Assembly (NCBI GenBank): GCA_026003195.1
Contig: BPGU01000001.1
Location: 1-64,000, forward strand
Reading direction: 5' to 3'
DNA: 64,000 nucleotides
Source: Armatimonadota bacterium
Lineage (GTDB): Bacteria > Armatimonadota > HRBIN16
Under the pieces are notes generated by a model that had not been told where the DNA came from, searched no databases, and saw only the letters and a program-made list of their open reading frames with translations. The position numbers and the translations under genes are program-made. Every line of letters starts with the position of its first letter. The first letter of the stretch is position 1. Positions 26,816 to 35,148 of the stretch are shown one piece after another.

Positions 26816-27340
26816 GTGCCCCAGGCTAACGTAGGTGGCTTCCGATCTGAGCGTTCAACAGCCGAGCGTATCCAAGCGTTAATCAAGGGGGTCAGAGACG
26901 CTGGGAACCAACCTCCTAAGCGATTGGCAGAAAAGCTATGGGTTTCTGAGCGTACGGTATATCGCTACTTGAGGCTATTAGAAAGCACCAACTTGCTGCC
27001 AGCGTCCTATATCCGAAGGCAGCGTCTACACCCCTCCTTTGAGCAACAAGAATTAATAAAAGCGATTACACGGGTTGCCGAAACGATGCCCCCGATACGA
27101 GTGCGGCAACTCTATGAGTTCGCTCTCTTTCTCCAAACGCATCCTCTGCCGACGGAGGAAACGCTGGCGGATATTGAAGCAGACGAAGCGTTGTGGGAGG
27201 CTCAGTTCGCTGCGACGGATACGGACAAGCTGGCGCGCTTGGTTGCCTCGGTAGAGAAGGAGATAGCCGAAAGCGGTACGTTGCCCATGTTTGACGAGCG
27301 CGGCGAGTTTGTAGAGCACAAATGCACTCAGAAACGGTAG
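26816..27340 (+). CDS. HTH-containing antitoxin of a RelE/ParE-type module
   Basis: 174 residues from GTG 26816, which has GGGAGGAG upstream. The N-terminal half has a helix-turn-helix (RLAEKLWVSERTVYRYLRLLE) that would bind the operon operator. The C-terminal half (LPTEETLADIEADEALWEAQ, FAATDTDKLARLVASVEKEI, SGTLPMFDERG) resembles the toxin-binding tails found next to RelE-like toxins. It overlaps the toxin frame by 19 bases. The DNA-binding N-terminus is an unusual addition for this tail type, which is often free-standing. Confidence 0.7.
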   Translation: MPQANVGGFRSERSTAERIQALIKGVRDAGNQPPKRLAEKLWVSERTVYRYLRLLESTNLLPASYIRRQRLHPSFEQQELIKAITRVAETMPPIRVRQLYEFALFLQTHPLPTEETLADIEADEALWEAQFAATDTDKLARLVASVEKEIAESGTLPMFDERGEFVEHKCTQKR

Positions 27341-27580
27341 AGCAGTTTGGGAAGCGCTACTGGACGCTGCCTCCCGAAATCCGCCGACGTGCTCGTCAGG
27401 CATATCAGTTGTGGCGTGCTGACCCGTCTCACCCTGGGCTATTTTTTAAGCGTGTTCGAGATGACCTGCCGCTGTACTCGGGTTCATCATACCGTGCGCT
27501 GGGAGTACAAAGGTGATACAGTTGTCTGGTTCTGGATTGGCAATCATGAGGACTATGAGCGGCTTATCCGAAGTTTGTAA
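27322..27580 (+). pseudogene. RelE/ParE-like toxin, frameshifted
   Basis: Starts ATG 27322 (ETVEQFGKRYWTLPPEIRRR, ARQAYQLWRADPSHPGLFFK). Near 27478-27500 the homology passes to the +1 frame, which supplies the expected C-terminus GDTVVWFWIGNHEDYERLIR ending at TAA 27578. The unshifted frame ends early at 27516. In this toxin family the lost C-terminal strand and helix complete the RNase fold, so the product is probably inactive. One extra base near the shift explains it. Confidence 0.8.
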
Positions 27581-27589
27581 ACCCAAACC

Positions 27590-27655
27590 TTGATTACTCT
27601 TTGCAGAGAGCACAGAGAGCGAACCTTTGTGTTCTCGGTGTCCTCTGTGGTTAGG
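27590..27655. repeat. Degenerate CAGAGAGCACAGAG-type dispersed repeat
   Basis: A low-complexity stretch (CTTTGCAGAGAGCACAGAGA and TCTCGGTGTCCTCTGTGG) just before prmC. A related block lies at about 51937-51970 (ACCGCAGAGACCGCGATAGC). Such tracts are common interspersed remnants in these genomes. Confidence 0.4.
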
Positions 27656-27669
27656 GTAGATTCGTCGCC

Positions 27670-28515
27670 ATGTTTACTGTAACGACCATCAACCATTTGA
27701 TAGCACAGGGAACGCAGAGCCTTCAACAGGCGGGCGTGGATACCCCTCGCCTGGATGCGGAGCTGTTGCTGGCGGACTTGTTGGGTGTGGGACGAGCCTA
27801 TCTCTATGCGCATCCTGAAGAGGAGGTTCCTGTAGACATCCTGCACCAATGGCAAAGTCGTCTGGAACGCCGAGTGCGTCGTGAGCCTTTGGCGTACATT
27901 CTGGGTAAAGCGGGATTCTACGGACTGGAGTTTACCATCACCCCCGATGTGCTGGTACCTCGTCCAGAGACAGAGGTGCTGGTGGAAGCGGTTCTTGCCA
28001 GACAGCCGACCACCATGGCGGACATTGGCACGGGGAGCGGATGCATCGCGGTGGCAGTAGCGGTGCACCTGCCACAGACGCAGGTCTGGGCGACCGACAT
28101 CAGCGAAGCCGCTCTTCGCGTGGCTCGCGAGAACGCCGAACGTCATGGCGTGGCAGAGCGTATACACTTTGTGCAAGGTGACCTGCTCCAGCCGCTGGCT
28201 GGGATGCGGTTTGACGTGATTGCCTCCAACCCTCCGTATGTGGCGGCAAGTGAGCGGCTATCGCTGCAACCCGAAGTGCGCGAGTGGGAGCCCGCGCAAG
28301 CGCTGTTTGTTCAGGGCGACCCCTTGCACTTTCACCGTCGCCTGGCAGCGGAAGCGCACTTCTACCTGCACGAGGGCGGATGGTTGATGATGGAGGTGGG
28401 TATGGGGCAGGCGGAATCGGTGGCGACCCTGTTAGAGGAGGCGGGGTATCGGCGGGTATGTATCCTGAACGACCTCGCGGGCATCGGGCGCGTGGTGGAG
28501 GGGAGTTACAGGTAA
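27670..28515 (+). CDS. prmC: Peptide chain release factor N5-glutamine methyltransferase
   Basis: 281 residues. It methylates the Gln of the GGQ loop in release factors RF1/RF2 using S-adenosylmethionine. The N-terminal helical domain (DTPRLDAELLLADLLGVGRA) is followed by the Rossmann methyltransferase with SAM motif MADIGTGSGCIAVAVA and the catalytic substrate motif SNPPYVA. It normally sits with prfA; here it lies between two broken toxin-antitoxin modules. Start ATG 27670. Confidence 0.96.
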   Translation: MFTVTTINHLIAQGTQSLQQAGVDTPRLDAELLLADLLGVGRAYLYAHPEEEVPVDILHQWQSRLERRVRREPLAYILGKAGFYGLEFTITPDVLVPRPETEVLVEAVLARQPTTMADIGTGSGCIAVAVAVHLPQTQVWATDISEAALRVARENAERHGVAERIHFVQGDLLQPLAGMRFDVIASNPPYVAASERLSLQPEVREWEPAQALFVQGDPLHFHRRLAAEAHFYLHEGGWLMMEVGMGQAESVATLLEEAGYRRVCILNDLAGIGRVVEGSYR

Positions 28516-28533
28516 CCAGAGGGAAGAGATTTC

Positions 28534-28542
28534 TGCTATAAT
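28534..28542 (+). promoter_or_regulatory. Extended -10 element before the MazEF-like module
   Basis: TGCTATAAT, 58 bases upstream of the antitoxin ATG 28600. No clear -35 is seen, as expected for a TGn-TATAAT promoter. Confidence 0.45.
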
Positions 28543-28599
28543 GAGGTATGCACAATGGATATCAGGTGAATCTGCCCAACGACAAGGGGATAAGCAGCA

Positions 28600-28830
28600 A
28601 TGGCAACACAGCAAGTTTCTATAACCAAGATCGTGGAGCGATTACGCCAATTACCCTCTGACAAACTGGACGTTGTCTATGACTTCGTGTCTTACCTTCT
28701 GGAAAAGCAGCAGGGAGCTCTCAGGAGGACGAAGAGCAGGAGCGATGGAGACGATGATCGCCTCTGAAACGGTGCTAAAGCGCGATTGGGATACTCCTGA
28801 AGAGGATGCGGCATGGGGGCAGATTTGTAA
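28600..28830 (+). pseudogene. MazE/DUF2281-like antitoxin with multiple frameshifts
   Basis: ATG 28600 (AAGGGGA upstream) gives MATQQVSITKIVERLRQLPS and YDFVSYLLEKQQ. Homology then moves to a second frame (SSQEDEEQERWRR, about 28712-28750) and a third (MIASETVLKRDWDTPEEDAA, about 28745-28815). A five-G run at 28814-28818 replaces the three G that would give AAWADL and the TAA at 28828. So the antitoxin needs at least three indels repaired. It is clearly decayed rather than a single read error. Confidence 0.75.
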
Positions 28831-29108
28831 AAGGGGATGTCGTTGTGGTGCCTTTCCCTTTCTTAGCAAGCTTAGCAGGAGATGATGTTATACTCTGTCA
28901 GATAACAAGCAGTTCGTGGTCAGATGAGTGTGCTGTGCCTGTAGCAAACACGGATTTTGCCGAAGGTGGTTTGCGTGTCGAAAGTTACGTGCGTCCCAAT
29001 CGCTTGTTTACAGCGGACTCAAATCTAATCCTGTATCGTGCAGGTTCGCTGTCCGCAGAGAAGATTCAGGAGGTTGTTCGTAGAGTGGTCGAGATACTTA
29101 CAGCTTAG
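28806..29108 (+). CDS. MazF/PemK-like toxin lacking its catalytic-arginine segment
   Basis: The frame reads VKGDVVVVPFPF, then directly LASLAGDDVILCQITSS...GGLRVESYVRPNRLFTADSN. In PemK/MazF endoribonucleases PFPF is followed by a loop of the type DLSxxKxRPAxV whose Arg is catalytic. About 13 codons are missing here, in frame. The Thr of the CxIT motif and the C-terminal core remain. The product could be folded but inactive. The start is uncertain because the antitoxin overlap region is damaged. Confidence 0.7.
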   Translation: MRHGGRFVKGDVVVVPFPFLASLAGDDVILCQITSSSWSDECAVPVANTDFAEGGLRVESYVRPNRLFTADSNLILYRAGSLSAEKIQEVVRRVVEILTA

Positions 29109-29123
29109 GAGCATTAAGGACCG

Positions 29124-29777
29124 ATGGCTGTGGGACAGGTTATACAAGTAAACAGTGGCTCTCCCGATTCGCTGCAGGACGCCGTGCGGCAGGCATCTGA
29201 CGTTCTCCGCCGCGGTGGACTGGTCATTTTCCCCACAGAGACGGTGTATGGTCTGGCAGCGGATGCGCTCTCAGAGGAAGCGGTGCGTCGGGTGTGGGAG
29301 GTCAAAGGGCGGCCCTCCGACAAACCTCTGCCGGTGCAGGTAGCGGATACGGAAGGTTTACGGCTACTCTGGCGCGAGGTGCCCGAGGCGTTGTTGCCTG
29401 TCATCCGTGCCTTCATGCCCGGGCCGCTGACCCTTGTCTACTGGCGCAGTGCGCTCGTGCCCGATGTCGTCACCGCCGGAGCGGATACCGTGGGAGTGCG
29501 GATACCCAATCATCCTGTCGCGCTTGCTCTACTGCGGGCGTTTGGCAGACCGATTGTGGCTCCCAGCGCGAACTTGTCGGGCGAAGAGCCGCCTTCTCGG
29601 GTAGAGGATATATCGCCTCGGCTACTGGAAAAGGTCGACCTGGTGATGGACGCAGGAAGCACCGGGGGCGGAGTGCCTTCTACCGTGCTGGATGTGACGA
29701 CACTTCCGGCGCGAATCCTGCGTGCTGGCGCGCTTTCCGCGCACGAACTGCGAAAGTATCTGGATGTCAGCGGCTAA
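29124..29777 (+). CDS. tsaC: L-threonylcarbamoyladenylate synthase (Sua5/YrdC/TsaC family)
   Basis: 217 residues, the short form without the Sua5 C-terminal domain. It makes threonylcarbamoyl-AMP from Thr, bicarbonate and ATP for the t6A37 modification of ANN-reading tRNAs. Motifs are GGLVIFPTETVYGLAADA, the KxR motif in VKGRPSDKPLPVQV, TVGVRIPNHPVA and APSANLSGEEPP. The C-terminal SSTVLD-type segment reads PSTVLDVTTLPARILRAGAL. Start ATG 29124. Confidence 0.95.
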   Translation: MAVGQVIQVNSGSPDSLQDAVRQASDVLRRGGLVIFPTETVYGLAADALSEEAVRRVWEVKGRPSDKPLPVQVADTEGLRLLWREVPEALLPVIRAFMPGPLTLVYWRSALVPDVVTAGADTVGVRIPNHPVALALLRAFGRPIVAPSANLSGEEPPSRVEDISPRLLEKVDLVMDAGSTGGGVPSTVLDVTTLPARILRAGALSAHELRKYLDVSG

Positions 29778-29834
29778 ACACAGCTTCCTCTCTCCGCCCT
29801 CACGCGGTATAATCAGGGCAGAGGTAGATAAAGG

Positions 29835-30746
29835 ATGCCAACGCTGATAGACCTGATAGTGTTCCTGCTGCTGATGGCTTACGCGGCGACCCAGCTGGGC
29901 GTACTCGTCGTGTGGGGGGTACACACCTACTACGTGCGTCGGGGGATGCCCGGGCTCCTCGCCGAACGGTGGAGCTTTTTGGACCTCTGGGTTGGCTTTC
30001 ATCTCGCCCTGTTTTTGACCTTTGCCTCGCTCGTATCGATGGCAGCCTGGATGGGCTTTTTGCTGGTGCTTTTCTCACCCCAGAGTATCTCCATGCTCCA
30101 GCGTGCACTCTACACTGTAGACCGGAACACTCCGCTGTTCTGGACGGGATTACTGTTTCTTCTGCTGGTGCAGAACGCTGCTCTGGTGTCGGTAGCGATA
30201 GGGTACACGCTGGGCAAATATGGGATAGATACAGGCAAGCTGGGTCTGGTATGGGACCGGCAGGCGGCGCGTAAGGGGGTGTTGTGGGGCGGTCTGGCGT
30301 TTCTGATTACCCCGCTGGTGGAGCTGCTCAGCATGGGGGTGCTGCGACTGGTTCTGGGAGCTTCCGCGTTCGAGCGTTTGATGGACTGGGAAAAGCAGAC
30401 GGTGGCTCTTGATTCCCTGCTGGAATCGCTTCAACCCGGAGTGATCGCATTGGGGTTTGTGCTGGTGGTTGCAGTGGCTGCGCCTGTTGGAGAGGAGCTG
30501 TTCTTCCGCGGCTTCGTGTTTAATGTGCTGCGCCATCGGCTCCCTTTCACGTCGGCGGTATGGCTGTCTGCCGCGCTGTTTGCGTTGCTTCACGTTTCCG
30601 TCAAGAACTTTCTGCCCATTCTGGTGATCGGTGTATTGCTGGCGTGGCTCTATGCGCGGACAGGTTCCCTGTGGAGCAGCGTGATGATGCACGGCACCTT
30701 CAACTTTCTCTCGGCGATGGCAGCAATCTTGCTGGGAGGTCGGTAA
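29835..30746 (+). CDS. CPBP-family intramembrane (Abi/Rce1-like) protease
   Basis: 303 residues with about eight membrane helices. The three family motifs are in order: EELFFRGFVFNVLRHR (EExxxR), FALLHVSV (FxxxH) and MMHGTFNF (HxxxN). These Glu/His residues form the glutamic intramembrane protease site. Bacterial members act in peptide maturation, immunity or stress; this member's substrate is unknown. A TATAAT lies about 25 bases upstream of the ATG. The next gene begins immediately after the stop. Confidence 0.92.
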   Translation: MPTLIDLIVFLLLMAYAATQLGVLVVWGVHTYYVRRGMPGLLAERWSFLDLWVGFHLALFLTFASLVSMAAWMGFLLVLFSPQSISMLQRALYTVDRNTPLFWTGLLFLLLVQNAALVSVAIGYTLGKYGIDTGKLGLVWDRQAARKGVLWGGLAFLITPLVELLSMGVLRLVLGASAFERLMDWEKQTVALDSLLESLQPGVIALGFVLVVAVAAPVGEELFFRGFVFNVLRHRLPFTSAVWLSAALFALLHVSVKNFLPILVIGVLLAWLYARTGSLWSSVMMHGTFNFLSAMAAILLGGR

Positions 30747-31556
30747 ATGCGCTGGATACGACATGCAGGCGTGGTGGGCATCGTACTGCTGCTGTTGACA
30801 GGCTGTCAAAGAGCAGGCATGGTGCCGGGCTCTCTCCCCGCCCCGTTGCAACAGGCAGAGCGTCACTTACGCAACGGGGATATTGACGCTGCGAGGCAGG
30901 AGGTGGATTCCTACCTGCAGAAATCGCCTGCCTTTTCGTCCTATCTGCAGGTGCTGGCGCTGTGGAGCAATCACGAGCAGTATGAGCTGAGCGCGGAGTA
31001 TGCCCAGCGCGCGCTGAAGGACACGCGACTCCGGCTGAACTCGCTGGAAGAGGCGCAGCTGTGGCAGATACGAGCGGACTCGCTGGGATACCTCAAACGC
31101 TACGAAGAAGCCATGCAGTGTTACGAAGAGGTGCTGAAACGTACCCCCAGTAACCCGGTCACCCTGAACAACTACGCCTATCTGCTGGCGGAGGCAAACA
31201 CCCGTCTGGACGAAGCGGAAGGGATGGCAAAACGCGCCCTCGCCTCCGAACCGAACAACCCCGTGTATCTGGATACGCTGGGCTGGATATACTACCGACA
31301 GGGACGCTACCCGCAGGCGGTGCAGCTGCTGGAACGGGCGGTACAGGACGCTCCTCAGGAGCCTGAACTGCGTTACCATCTGGGCATGGCGTACTGGAGG
31401 CGAGGGCGACTGCCAGAGGCGCGCGTGGAACTGCGCAAGGCAGCCAACCTGTGGCGCATCCAGAAAGGCAAGCCATACGAAGAGGCTCTGAAGGCGCTGG
31501 AGCAGGTGGAGAAAGGTGTCAAGGCGCAACCTGAGCGGGAGCGCATCGATTTATAA
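30747..31556 (+). CDS. TPR lipoprotein
   Basis: 269 residues. Lipoprotein signal with lipobox LLTGC (Cys near residue 19), then TPR units (LRNGDIDAARQEVDSYLQ, GYLKRYEEAMQCYEEVLKR, YRQGRYPQAVQLLERAV, WRRGRLPEARVELRKA). Starts on the base after the CPBP stop, so it is cotranscribed. It is likely anchored in the envelope as a scaffold; no specific partner can be named. Confidence 0.88.
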   Translation: MRWIRHAGVVGIVLLLLTGCQRAGMVPGSLPAPLQQAERHLRNGDIDAARQEVDSYLQKSPAFSSYLQVLALWSNHEQYELSAEYAQRALKDTRLRLNSLEEAQLWQIRADSLGYLKRYEEAMQCYEEVLKRTPSNPVTLNNYAYLLAEANTRLDEAEGMAKRALASEPNNPVYLDTLGWIYYRQGRYPQAVQLLERAVQDAPQEPELRYHLGMAYWRRGRLPEARVELRKAANLWRIQKGKPYEEALKALEQVEKGVKAQPERERIDL

Positions 31557-31732
31557 GGTCGGAGGATGCCAGGGTGGCGCCATGCCGCGAGAACAGGATT
31601 GCTCTGATGAGAACACTCCCTCAAGGAAGGCTGGAGTGAGAGCGAACACGCTGCTCGGACCCTCTCCCAAAGGAATACCTCTCTCCTCTCGCGAAAGCAG
31701 AAGTACATCCCGTGAAAAAGGAGGTTTCCCTG

Positions 31733-32899
31733 ATGGATGCCTATACCCCTCGCAAAGAGCATAAGTTCACCTTCGGACTGTGGACGGTAGGCAATCGCGG
31801 GCGCGACCCGTTCGGCGATGTGGTGCGCGATGTGGTCACCCCCATCCGCGCGGTGCAGAAGCTGTCCGAACTGGGCGCATACGGTGTGAACCTGCATGAT
31901 AACGACCTGGTGCCCATCGATGCTACCCCTGCCGAGCGTGACCGTATCGTGAAGGAGTTCAAGAAAGCACTGGACGACTACGGCATGAAACTGGTGATGG
32001 GCACCACCAACCTGTTCTACCATCCCGTTTTCAAGGACGGCGCGTTTACATCCAACGACCCGAAAGTGCGCGCCTACGCCCTGCAGAAATCCATGCAGGC
32101 GATAGACCTGGCGGTGGAGCTGGGAGCGGAGATTTACGTCTTCTGGGGCGGGCGCGAAGGCACCGAGTGCGACGTCGCCAAAGACCCCACCGACGCCATC
32201 AAACGCTATCGCGAGTGTATCAACTTCCTCATCCACTACGTGAAGGACCAGAAGTACCGCCTGCGTTTCGCGATGGAACCCAAGCCCAACGAGCCGCGCG
32301 GCGACATCTTTCTGCCCAACGTGGGGGCGATGCTGGCGTTTATCCAGACGCTGGATGACCCCGACATGGTGGGCGTGAACCCCGAGGTGGCACATGAGCA
32401 CATGGCGGGGCTGAACTTCACGCACGCGGTGGGACAGGCACTGGAAGCGGGCAAACTGTTCCATATTGACCTCAACGCGCAGAAGCTGAACCGCTACGAC
32501 CAGGATTTGCGCTTCGGCTCGGAGGACATCAAGGGCGCGTTCTTCCTGGTAAAGCTACTGGAGGACCATGGCTACGACGGTCCCCGACACTTTGATGCCC
32601 ACGCCTACCGCACCGAAGACGAGGATGGCGTGTGGGAGTTCGCCAGAGGCTGTATGCGCACCTACCTTATCCTGAAGGAGAAGGCGAAGCAGTTCAACGA
32701 GCATCCCGCCATTCAGGAGCTGCTGGCGCAGATACAGCCTCGCGATGCCGAGCTGGAGAGCCTGATGCGCAGCTACTCCCCGCAGAATGCGCAGGCTCTG
32801 CGCCAGAAGCAGTTCGACATCGAGGCGCTGGGCAAGAAGGGACTGGGCTACGAGAAACTGGACCAGCTGGTCATCGACCTGTTACTCGGGGTCGCATAG
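31733..32899 (+). CDS. xylA: Xylose isomerase
   Basis: 388 residues from ATG 31733, preferred over a GTG seven codons upstream because AAGGAGG lies eight bases before it. It converts xylose to xylulose (and glucose to fructose) with two divalent metals. Seen are the catalytic His/Asp in [19 protein letters not shown], metal ligands in [34 protein letters not shown] and RHFDAHAYR. The length and motifs are those of class I (Streptomyces-type) enzymes. No xylulokinase lies nearby. Confidence 0.96.
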   Translation: MDAYTPRKEHKFTFGLWTVGNRGRDPFGDVVRDVVTPIRAVQKLSELGAYGVNLHDNDLVPIDATPAERDRIVKEFKKALDDYGMKLVMGTTNLFYHPVFKDGAFTSNDPKVRAYALQKSMQAIDLAVELGAEIYVFWGGREGTECDVAKDPTDAIKRYRECINFLIHYVKDQKYRLRFAMEPKPNEPRGDIFLPNVGAMLAFIQTLDDPDMVGVNPEVAHEHMAGLNFTHAVGQALEAGKLFHIDLNAQKLNRYDQDLRFGSEDIKGAFFLVKLLEDHGYDGPRHFDAHAYRTEDEDGVWEFARGCMRTYLILKEKAKQFNEHPAIQELLAQIQPRDAELESLMRSYSPQNAQALRQKQFDIEALGKKGLGYEKLDQLVIDLLLGVA

Positions 32900-32909
32900 A
32901 CAAAGAAAA

Positions 32910-32983
32910 TGGCTGCGGGGGATGGATTCGAACCACCGTTACCTGGTCCAGAGCCAGGCGTCCTGCCGCTGAACGACCCCGCA
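32910..32983 (-). tRNA. tRNA-Gln(CUG)
   Basis: Minus strand. Acceptor TGCGGGG/CCCCGCA with the weak U1-A72 pair typical of tRNA-Gln, discriminator G73 and an encoded CCA. Anticodon stem CCTGG/CCAGG encloses loop CTCTGGA, anticodon CTG. T-arm with GGTTCGAATCC. It faces xylA and lies 38 bases from the rarA stop. Confidence 0.95.
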
Positions 32984-33021
32984 GCATCCGCTATATATTA
33001 TGCCCAAGAACCTGCGGTTTG

Positions 33022-34392
33022 TCAAGGGGTGTCGGAGGGTTCTTCCGCCTCCTGTTGGGGCACAGAGTAACCCATCCGCTGGCGCAGCAGATTCAATCGC
33101 TCCTTGATTTTGCGCTCCACGCCGTTATCGGAAGGCTCGTAGTAGGGCAGGTTCCAGTTGCCTTCGGGCAGGTAGCGTTGGGGAACCCAATGCCCCGGAT
33201 AGTTGTGGGGATAGATGTACTCCTTGCCATGCCCCAGTTTCTGTGCGCCCGGGTAGCTGGCATCGCGCAGGTGCAACGGTACGGGAGCCAGAGGCTGCGT
33301 TTCGAGATCGTGCATGGCTTTATTCAGTGCCATGTAGCTGGCGTTGCTCTTGGGTGCACAGGCGAGGTAGGTGGTGGCTTGCGCCAGCGTGATTTGCGCT
33401 TCGGGCAACCCGATAAACTGCACCGCCTCCATCGCCGCCACTGCGACTAGCAGCGCATGGGGGTCGGCATTGCCGATGTCCTCGCTGGCGAGGATAACCA
33501 GCCGGCGGGCGATGAAGCGGGGGTCTTCGCCAGCACGAATCATACGGGCGAGATAGTGCAGCGCCGCGTCGGGGTCGGAACCGCGCACCGATTTGATGAA
33601 CGCGGAGATGGTATCGTAGTGCTCGTCGCCCTCGCGGTCGTAGCGGGCAGCGCGCTGCTGCACCACCTGTTCCAGCATCTCTATCGTGATGGTGCGCTCG
33701 CCCTGCGAGTCAGGCTCGGCGAGGGCAGTGGCAGCTTCCAGCACATTCAACGCGACTCGTGCATCCCCGTTGGCGATGCGCAATAGATAGTCCATACACT
33801 CTGGGGGAAGATGCACCCGCAGTTTGCCCAATCCGCGCTCCTCGTCCGCAAGGGCGCGTTGCACGATGATGCGCAGGTGCTCTTCGCTCAACGGTTCCAA
33901 TCGCAGCACCCGTGAGCGACTGAGCAGCGGCGCGTTGATGGCGAAGTAGGGGTTCTCGGTGGTCGCGCCCATCAGGATGATCGTGCCGTCTTCCACGTGG
34001 GGCAGAAAAGCATCTTGCTGGGCGCGGTTGAAGCGGTGTATCTCGTCTACGAACAAGATGGTGCGTTGACCGTGCAGCTGGCGACGGCTGCGTGCCTCTT
34101 CGATGGCTCTGCGCACCTCCGCCACGCCGCTGGTCACCGCGCTGTACTCCACGAAATGGCACTTCGTGTGAGAGGCGATGATTCGCGCCAGCGTGGACTT
34201 GCCACAGCCGGGCGGTCCCCAGAAGATGACCGAACCCAGCTGGTCGTTCTCAATGGCTTTGCGGATGGCGGTTCCCTCACCGACCAGATGCTCTTGCCCG
34301 ACGAACTCCTCCAGTGTGCGCGGGCGCATCCGAGCCGCCAGCGGCGCCTCCGATTCTGCCTCGTACAGGTTTTTCTGCTCAAACAGGCTCAT
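33022..34392 (-). CDS. rarA: Replication-associated recombination protein A (MgsA/WRNIP1 family AAA+ ATPase)
   Basis: 456 residues from ATG 34392 (AGGAG upstream). RarA acts at stalled forks and binds SSB and DNA ends. Seen: [16 protein letters not shown], Walker [15 protein letters not shown], Walker [21 protein letters not shown], sensor 1 [20 protein letters not shown], and the MgsA C-terminal tetramerisation region ([36 protein letters not shown]). Divergent from the Uma2 gene across a short promoter region. Confidence 0.97.
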   Translation of the reverse strand: MSLFEQKNLYEAESEAPLAARMRPRTLEEFVGQEHLVGEGTAIRKAIENDQLGSVIFWGPPGCGKSTLARIIASHTKCHFVEYSAVTSGVAEVRRAIEEARSRRQLHGQRTILFVDEIHRFNRAQQDAFLPHVEDGTIILMGATTENPYFAINAPLLSRSRVLRLEPLSEEHLRIIVQRALADEERGLGKLRVHLPPECMDYLLRIANGDARVALNVLEAATALAEPDSQGERTITIEMLEQVVQQRAARYDREGDEHYDTISAFIKSVRGSDPDAALHYLARMIRAGEDPRFIARRLVILASEDIGNADPHALLVAVAAMEAVQFIGLPEAQITLAQATTYLACAPKSNASYMALNKAMHDLETQPLAPVPLHLRDASYPGAQKLGHGKEYIYPHNYPGHWVPQRYLPEGNWNLPYYEPSDNGVERKIKERLNLLRQRMGYSVPQQEAEEPSDTP

Positions 34393-34452
34393 GGCTGCTC
34401 CTGTACTGATTGTAGCAGATGGTGAGGGCGATTGCAAAGCGTCGTCGGCTGC

Positions 34453-34482
34453 TTGCGTGTCGCTTGTCCGTTGTGGTATGCT
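34453..34482 (+). promoter_or_regulatory. Promoter of the Uma2 gene
   Basis: TTGCGT (34453-34458), 18-base spacer, TATGCT (34477-34482), 33 bases before ATG 34516. It supports the shorter start. Confidence 0.45.
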
Positions 34483-34515
34483 GAATACATCCCTGTGGCT
34501 GGGAGCGTGGTGAGT

Positions 34516-35145
34516 ATGTCAACGGCTGTGCAGACAAAACAACAGGTGTTTTACCCCGATTCGGATGGGAAGCCGATGGCAGATAATACGACGCAGTTCG
34601 AGTGCATTGTCACCATCAAAGGGAACCTGGAGCTCTTGTTCGCGAACGACCCGAATGTGTTTGTGGCGGGTGAACTGCTGTGGTATCCCGAGGAAGGACA
34701 TCCTGAAATCCGCCAGGCGCCCGACGTGATGGTGGTGTTCGGTCGCCCCAGGGGGCACAGGGGTTCCTATAAGCAGTGGGAAGAGGGCAATATCCCCCCG
34801 CAGGTGGTTTTTGAGGTGTGGTCACCGGGCAATCGGGTGTCGCAGATGCTGGAAAAGATAGACTTCTACCGCCGATACGGTGTGGAGGAGTACTACATCT
34901 ACTATCCCGACAACGGCGAGTGGGATGGCTGGTTGCGCGAGGGCGAGCAGCTGGTGCCCGTCAAGGGAATGGACGGCTGGCAGAGTCCGCGTTTGGGCAT
35001 CCGCTTCGAGAAAGGCAACGGCGCGGATGTGCAGCTTTTCACCCCCGATGGGCGCAAGTTCCTGAGCTTTGTGGAGCTGGGTCAACGGGCAGACCGCCTC
35101 GCCGCAAAGCTGCGCGAGCTGGGCATTGACCCCGACCAGATATAG
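34516..35145 (+). CDS. Uma2-family PD-(D/E)XK endonuclease-fold protein
   Basis: 209 residues from ATG 34516. The Uma2 (DUF820) domain shows VFVAGELLWYPEEG, the metal-binding Asp in APDVMVVFG, EVWSPGNRVSQMLEKIDFYR (Glu and Lys of the fold) and YGVEEYYIYYPDNGEWDGWL. A C-terminal helix (ELGQRADRLAAKLRELG) follows. These proteins are expanded in Cyanobacteria, Chloroflexi and Armatimonadota. Some have been linked to transposons, but their function is unproven. It converges on the comM-like gene four bases away. Confidence 0.9.
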   Translation: MSTAVQTKQQVFYPDSDGKPMADNTTQFECIVTIKGNLELLFANDPNVFVAGELLWYPEEGHPEIRQAPDVMVVFGRPRGHRGSYKQWEEGNIPPQVVFEVWSPGNRVSQMLEKIDFYRRYGVEEYYIYYPDNGEWDGWLREGEQLVPVKGMDGWQSPRLGIRFEKGNGADVQLFTPDGRKFLSFVELGQRADRLAAKLRELGIDPDQI

Positions 35146-35148
35146 TGT

